Below are positions 63,401 through 64,000 of a DNA stretch of 64,000 bases, piece after piece. Within the stretch, counting starts at the first letter, position 1; each line of letters starts with the position of its first letter. Below the pieces are notes generated by a model. The model made no database searches, had not been told where the DNA came from, and saw only the letters and a list, made by a program, of their open reading frames with translations. Source of the stretch: Simiduia litorea. GTDB taxonomy: Bacteria; Pseudomonadota; Gammaproteobacteria; Pseudomonadales; Cellvibrionaceae. The stretch spans positions 1,488,001 through 1,552,000 of the forward strand of contig NZ_AP031497.1 in NCBI RefSeq assembly GCF_042853465.1. Direction: 5' to 3'. Position numbers and translations under genes: made by a program.

Positions 63401-64000
63401 AACGCTCGGGCAACTTACCTCTTTGGTATTTGACGCCAGTGGCGCTGAAGCCTCAGATACCTTTACCTATTCGGTATTCGACGGTGAACTGACAACGATC
63501 GGCACAACGGCATTGAACGTTGGTGCTACCCAACCAGATTTTAATACGGTTTATGAAAGCGGATTACCTTCAGGCTCTGGCGTGGAGGGCCAGTCAGCGC
63601 AAGCGAGCGGCAACCTTTTCGATAATGACGGTTCTGGTGGTGGCACCTTAACCAGTATTCAGTTTAATAGCACAACCTATTCACCCGTCGGTGGCGTTAT
63701 CACTGTTACCACGCCATTGGGTGTATTGACCGTCGACGCCAATACAGGTGATTACACCTATCAGCTTTCAACCAGCAATAGCACCGGTACCGATGTGAAC
63801 GAAGTGTTTACGTATAACTTTGTTAACGTCACACCTTTATCGGATAATCTGACCATCACCATCGTTGACGATATTCCTATTGCATCTAATGTGGCGCAAA
63901 CGATTCCTGAGTCGGAAGAAAATATTTTTAATTTGATGTTCTCTCTGGATATCTCTACCAGTATGAATGCGGCGGTGGGCTCTAGCGGTGATACACGTTT
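51486..64000 (+). CDS. Giant LapA-type RTX adhesin with 29 cadherin-like repeats (partial, C-terminus outside window)
   Basis: The frame opens at the ATG at 51486 behind TTTGAGG and continues to base 64000, 4171 codons without a stop. Residues 1 to about 110 form a LapA-like retention module; SAAAGE around residues 115-120 is a putative LapG-type cleavage site. Beta-sandwich domains follow (about 185-570). Residues 570-3411 are exactly 29 tandem 98-residue cadherin-like repeats (TAPVLGADTSASVAENTTL..). A Calx-beta domain (about 3555-3675), a VCBS/cadherin-like stretch (APVAEDDLYLTG..) and the start of a von Willebrand A domain with the MIDAS motif LDISTSM (about residue 4149) follow. The missing end should carry RTX repeats and the secretion signal. 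Neighbouring exporter genes support secretion by type I. Likely role: surface attachment and biofilm. Confidence 0.93.
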   Translation, partial: MANSFAANVTSAQVLAVQGQAWVTDANGNKTPLTANDQIRLNDLLNTDTQSVLMLAIGRDAVVTLGQSEKMRFDKAFLAQLDNKEVEGSIQGAVNFDAIEQAIAEGRSLDDVLPSAAAGETGGGDGSAGTSGVRIDLTAERVTPDSGFETNTQGFDGNRRFEDIGGRDSDGLFVAAPTPILSIDALAIDDVLNAQEQAQPLVITGQAANVPNGSISVTFNGAVYTATVVDGVWSATVPSADLLAAADGQYTVSVTAGTASASRGFSIDSDVNGAIGFSSPVTPDNFLTLAEATGNIPISGSVTGDFTAGDLVTLTVNGVAYTAAVAADGSFTVDIAGTDLQADSDLSILASFTATDAAGNSLLVTNQLSYQAEPVNQPGSLVISGSVQEDEVLTAVLTDPDGLSPAVSYQWFSNGVAIDGATGSTFQLADAQVGTVITVRAVYTDALGETSTITSAATAPVANINDAPTIDSASGSTQVENVAVAGDIVATFVANDLDGDILTYSITSGNANGYFEILDPNSGVVTLTAAGQAAIENDTQTLANQIIGVTASDGTATSAEATATVNIVQVIENTAPVLGADTSASVAENTTLVGNYAATDAEGDTITYSLGGADAALFSIDASGNLSFVSAPDYETNPGPFDVQVIATDDGEGTLSTTQTIAVSVSNVIENTAPVLGADTSASVAENTTLVGNYAATDAEGDTITYSLGGADAALFSIDASGNLSFVSAPDYETNPGPFDVQVIATDDGEGTLSSTQTIAVSVSNVIENTAPVLGADTSASVAENTTLVGNYAATDAEGDTITYSLGGADAALFSIDASGNLSFVSAPDYETNPGPFDVQVIATDDGEGTLSTTQTIAVSVSNVIENTAPVLGADTSASVAENTTLVGNYAATDAEGDTITYSLGGADAALFSIDASGNLSFVSAPDYETNPGPFDVQVIATDDGEGTLSSTQTIAVSVSNVIENTAPVLGADTSASVAENTTLVGNYAATDAEGDTITYSLGGADAALFTIDASGNLSFVSAPDYETNPGPFDVQVIATDDGEGTLSTTQTIAVSVSNVIENTAPVLGADTSASVAENTTLVGNYAATDAEGDTITYSLGGADAALFTIDASGNLSFVSAPDYETNPGPFDVQVIATDDGEGTLSTTQTIAVSVSNVIENTAPVLGADTSASVAENTTLVGNYAATDAEGDTITYSLGGADAALFSIDASGNLSFVSAPDYETNPGPFDVQVIATDDGEGTLSTTQTIAVSVSNVIENTAPVLGADTSASVAENTTLVGNYAATDAEGDTITYTLGGADAALFSIDASGNLSFVSAPDYETNPGPFDVQVIATDDGEGTLSSTQTIAVSVSNVIENTAPVLGADTSASVAENTTLVGNYAATDAEGDTITYSLGGADAALFSIDASGNLSFVSAPDYETNPGPFDVQVIATDDGEGTLSTTQTIAVSVSNVIENTAPVLGADTSASVAENTTLVGNYAATDAEGDTITYTLGGADAALFSIDASGNLSFVSAPDYETNPGPFDVQVIATDDGEGTLSSTQTIAVSVSNVIENTAPVLGADTSASVAENTTLVGNYAATDAEGDTITYSLGGADAALFSIDASGNLSFVSAPDYETNPGPFDVQVIATDDGEGTLSTTQTIAVSVSNVIENTAPVLGADTSASVAENTTLVGNYAATDAEGDTITYSLGGADAALFSIDASGNLSFVSAPDYETNPGPFDVQVIATDDGEGTLSSTQTIAVSVSNVIENTAPVLGADTSASVAENTTLVGNYAATDAEGDTITYSLGGADAALFTIDASGNLSFVSAPDYETNPGPFDVQVIATDDGEGTLSTTQTIAVSVSNVIENTAPVLGADTSASVAENTTLVGNYAATDAEGDTITYSLGGADAALFTIDASGNLSFVSAPDYETNPGPFDVQVIATDDGEGTLSTTQTIAVSVSNVIENTAPVLGADTSASVAENTTLVGNYAATDAEGDTITYSLGGADAALFSIDASGNLSFVSAPDYETNPGPFDVQVIATDDGEGSLSTTQTIAVSVSNVIENTAPVLGADTSASVAENTTLVGNYAATDAEGDTITYTLGGADAALFSIDASGNLSFVSAPDYETNPGPFDVQVIATDDGEGTLSSTQTIAVSVSNVIENTAPVLGADTSASVAENTTLVGNYAATDAEGDTITYSLGGADAALFTIDASGNLSFVSAPDYETNPGPFDVQVIATDDGEGSLSTTQTIAVSVSNVIENTAPVLGADTSASVAENTTLVGNYAATDAEGDTITYTLGGADAALFSIDASGNLSFVSAPDYETNPGPFDVQVIATDDGEGTLSSTQTIAVSVSNVIENTAPVLGADTSASVAENTTLVGNYAATDAEGDTITYSLGGADAALFTIDASGNLSFVSAPDYETNPGPFDVQVIATDDGEGTLSTTQTIAVSVSNVIENTAPVLGADTSASVAENTTLVGNYAATDAEGDTITYTLGGADAALFSIDASGNLSFVSAPDYETNPGPFDVQVIATDDGEGSLSTTQTIAVSVSNVIENTAPVLGADTSASVAENTTLVGNYAATDAEGDTITYSLGGADAALFSIDASGNLSFVSAPDYETNPGPFDVQVIATDDGEGTLSTTQTIAVSVSNVIENTAPVLGADTSASVAENTTLVGNYAATDAEGDTITYSLGGADAALFTIDASGNLSFVSAPDYETNPGPFDVQVIATDDGEGTLSTTQTIAVSVSNVIENTAPVLGADTSASVAENTTLVGNYAATDAEGDTITYSLGGADAALFTIDASGNLSFVSAPDYETNPGPFDVQVIATDDGEGTLSTTQTIAVSVSNVIENTAPVLGADTSASVAENTTLVGNYAATDAEGDTITYSLGGADAALFSIDASGNLSFVSAPDYETNPGPFDVQVIATDDGEGTLSTTQTIAVSVSNVIENTAPVLGADTSASVAENTTLVGNYAATDAEGDTITYTLGGADAALFSIDASGNLSFVSAPDYETNPGPFDVQVIATDDGEGTLSSTQTIAVSVSNVIENTAPVLGADTSASVAENTTLVGNYAATDAEGDTITYSLGGADAALFSIDASGNLSFVSAPDYETNPGPFDVQVIATDDGEGTLSTTQTIAVSVSNVIENTAPVLGADTSASVAENTTLVGNYAATDAEGDTITYTLGGADAALFSIDASGNLSFVSAPDYETNPGPFDVQVIATDDGEGTLSSTQTIAVSVSNVIENTAPVLGADTSASVAENTTLVGNYAATDAEGDTITYSLGGADAALFSIDASGNLSFVSAPDYETNPGPFDVQVIATDDGEGTLSTTQTIAVSVSNVIENTAPVLGADTSASVAENTTLVGNYAATDAEGDTITYSLGGADAALFSIDASGNLSFVSAPDYETNPGPFDVQVIATDDGEGTLSSTQTIAVSVSNVNDVAAVIDLDGNNSSGASGFNYQTSFTEGGAPVRIADVDVQISDADSALITAARVQISNVEAGDFLTVGTLPAGIVASAYNPTTGLLTLSGSASLAAYQSAIRAVQFTNDGSASGAAKDIQVSVNDGSAWSNVAHTSVTMVLVPTVSISDMSVQEPQSGTTTLTFTINIDTPPASNLTFTYQTVNGSAQGGSDYQQVGPLTGTILAGQTSTTVSITINSDANVYEGDENFYLNVTGFNQTVNYAPGSHLITNGVQAVGTIGANNGAPVAEDDLYLTGQDEVLVTGNVLANDTLVDGAVVSTFDSLSSAGGSVSYNGDGTFTYTPANGFVGTDTFTYTLIDDDGEIDTATVTVEVSDVTISPPTIGALADVTYVENAVGTALFDGLTITDADSNNLSSVVVTINGFINAQDVIDYLTAGTNVTAVVNQTGTTWQLTLSGGADIGEYITVLDTLTYQNSSENPSVSIRNVSLTAYDQNFANIFDSEAFQLQVTPVNDAPQVFDNSKFVVEGTLSTPLNIQAPTDVDSDDSQLLITVLTLPDITTGIVMMADGLTQVTVGQVLTLGQLTSLVFDASGAEASDTFTYSVFDGELTTIGTTALNVGATQPDFNTVYESGLPSGSGVEGQSAQASGNLFDNDGSGGGTLTSIQFNSTTYSPVGGVITVTTPLGVLTVDANTGDYTYQLSTSNSTGTDVNEVFTYNFVNVTPLSDNLTITIVDDIPIASNVAQTIPESEENIFNLMFSLDISTSMNAAVGSSGDTR
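53193..61718 (+). repeat. 29 tandem repeats of 294 bp encoding 98-residue cadherin-like units
   Basis: Unit starts, located by the GTGATTGAAAACACGGCC boundary, fall at 53193, 53487, 53781 and so on every 294 bases, 29 times, ending at 61718. Within the array nearly every base is identical, including third codon positions; differences are confined to about eight recurring sites. Substitutions are mostly Ser/Thr swaps (FSID or FTID, YSLG or YTLG, STLSS or STLST-like). Acidic motifs such as DAEGD and ATDDGEG fit calcium binding between domains. Confidence 0.97.

Overview
The window reads as chromosomal DNA of a marine, polysaccharide-degrading gammaproteobacterium, most likely a Cellvibrionales (Cellvibrionaceae-like) species. 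This is inferred from gene order (mutS-fdxA beside pncC-recA-recX, thiO-thiS-thiG, xseA next to guaBA), an Entner-Doudoroff based sugar metabolism under LacI-type regulators, a secreted GH3 glucosidase and a LapA-type giant adhesin. Nearly all of the DNA is ordinary housekeeping sequence. No tRNA, rRNA, CRISPR array, prophage or complete insertion sequence was seen.

Layout. 1-5 kb (minus): a cut-off CPA2 cation/proton antiporter, the thiamin genes thiO-thiS-thiG behind a TPP riboswitch with an unusually long hairpin, and xseA. 5.1-8.4 kb: guaB and guaA, separated by an attenuator-like terminator. 8.4-11.6 kb: FHA protein, membrane Ser/Thr kinase with CHASE2-like sensor and TPR, and a second FHA protein; a PP2C phosphatase at 20.1 kb may be their counterpart. 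11.8-12.5 kb: a PEP-CTERM surface protein behind a sigma-54 type promoter. 12.5-17.9 kb: fdxA and mutS (minus), then pncC, recA with LexA-like boxes, and recX. 17.9-19.1 kb: 1.26 kb almost without genes, followed by a RAYT-like transposase relative that has lost its HUH histidines. 21-23.4 kb: a penicillin-acylase family hydrolase.

23.6-45.8 kb is a carbon-metabolism region. A GlcNAc module (nagA, nagB-II, LacI regulator) shares an operator sequence with pgi. A prolyl oligopeptidase, a GH3 lipoprotein glucosidase, mgsA and a FucP/GluP-type sugar transporter follow. Then come zwf-pgl-edd-glk-eda, gap and pyk, and a second LacI regulator. Two copies of a different LacI-type palindrome lie between the transporter and zwf. 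Together the genes suggest that beta-glucans and GlcNAc are broken down outside, imported, converted to glucose-6-phosphate (Pgi running from fructose-6-phosphate to glucose-6-phosphate for GlcNAc) and burned by the Entner-Doudoroff route.

46.2-64 kb is a type I secretion/adhesin locus: LapB-like ABC exporter, LapC-like membrane fusion protein, LapE/TolC-like outer-membrane channel, and the first 4171 codons of a giant adhesin that runs off the window. The adhesin has an N-terminal retention module with a putative LapG-type site (Ala-Ala-Ala-Gly). It then carries exactly 29 tandem 294-bp (98-residue) cadherin-like repeats, a Calx-beta domain, a VCBS/cadherin-like stretch and the start of a von Willebrand A domain. 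Marker positions inside the repeats show that whole multi-repeat blocks were duplicated, which is the most striking structure in the window.
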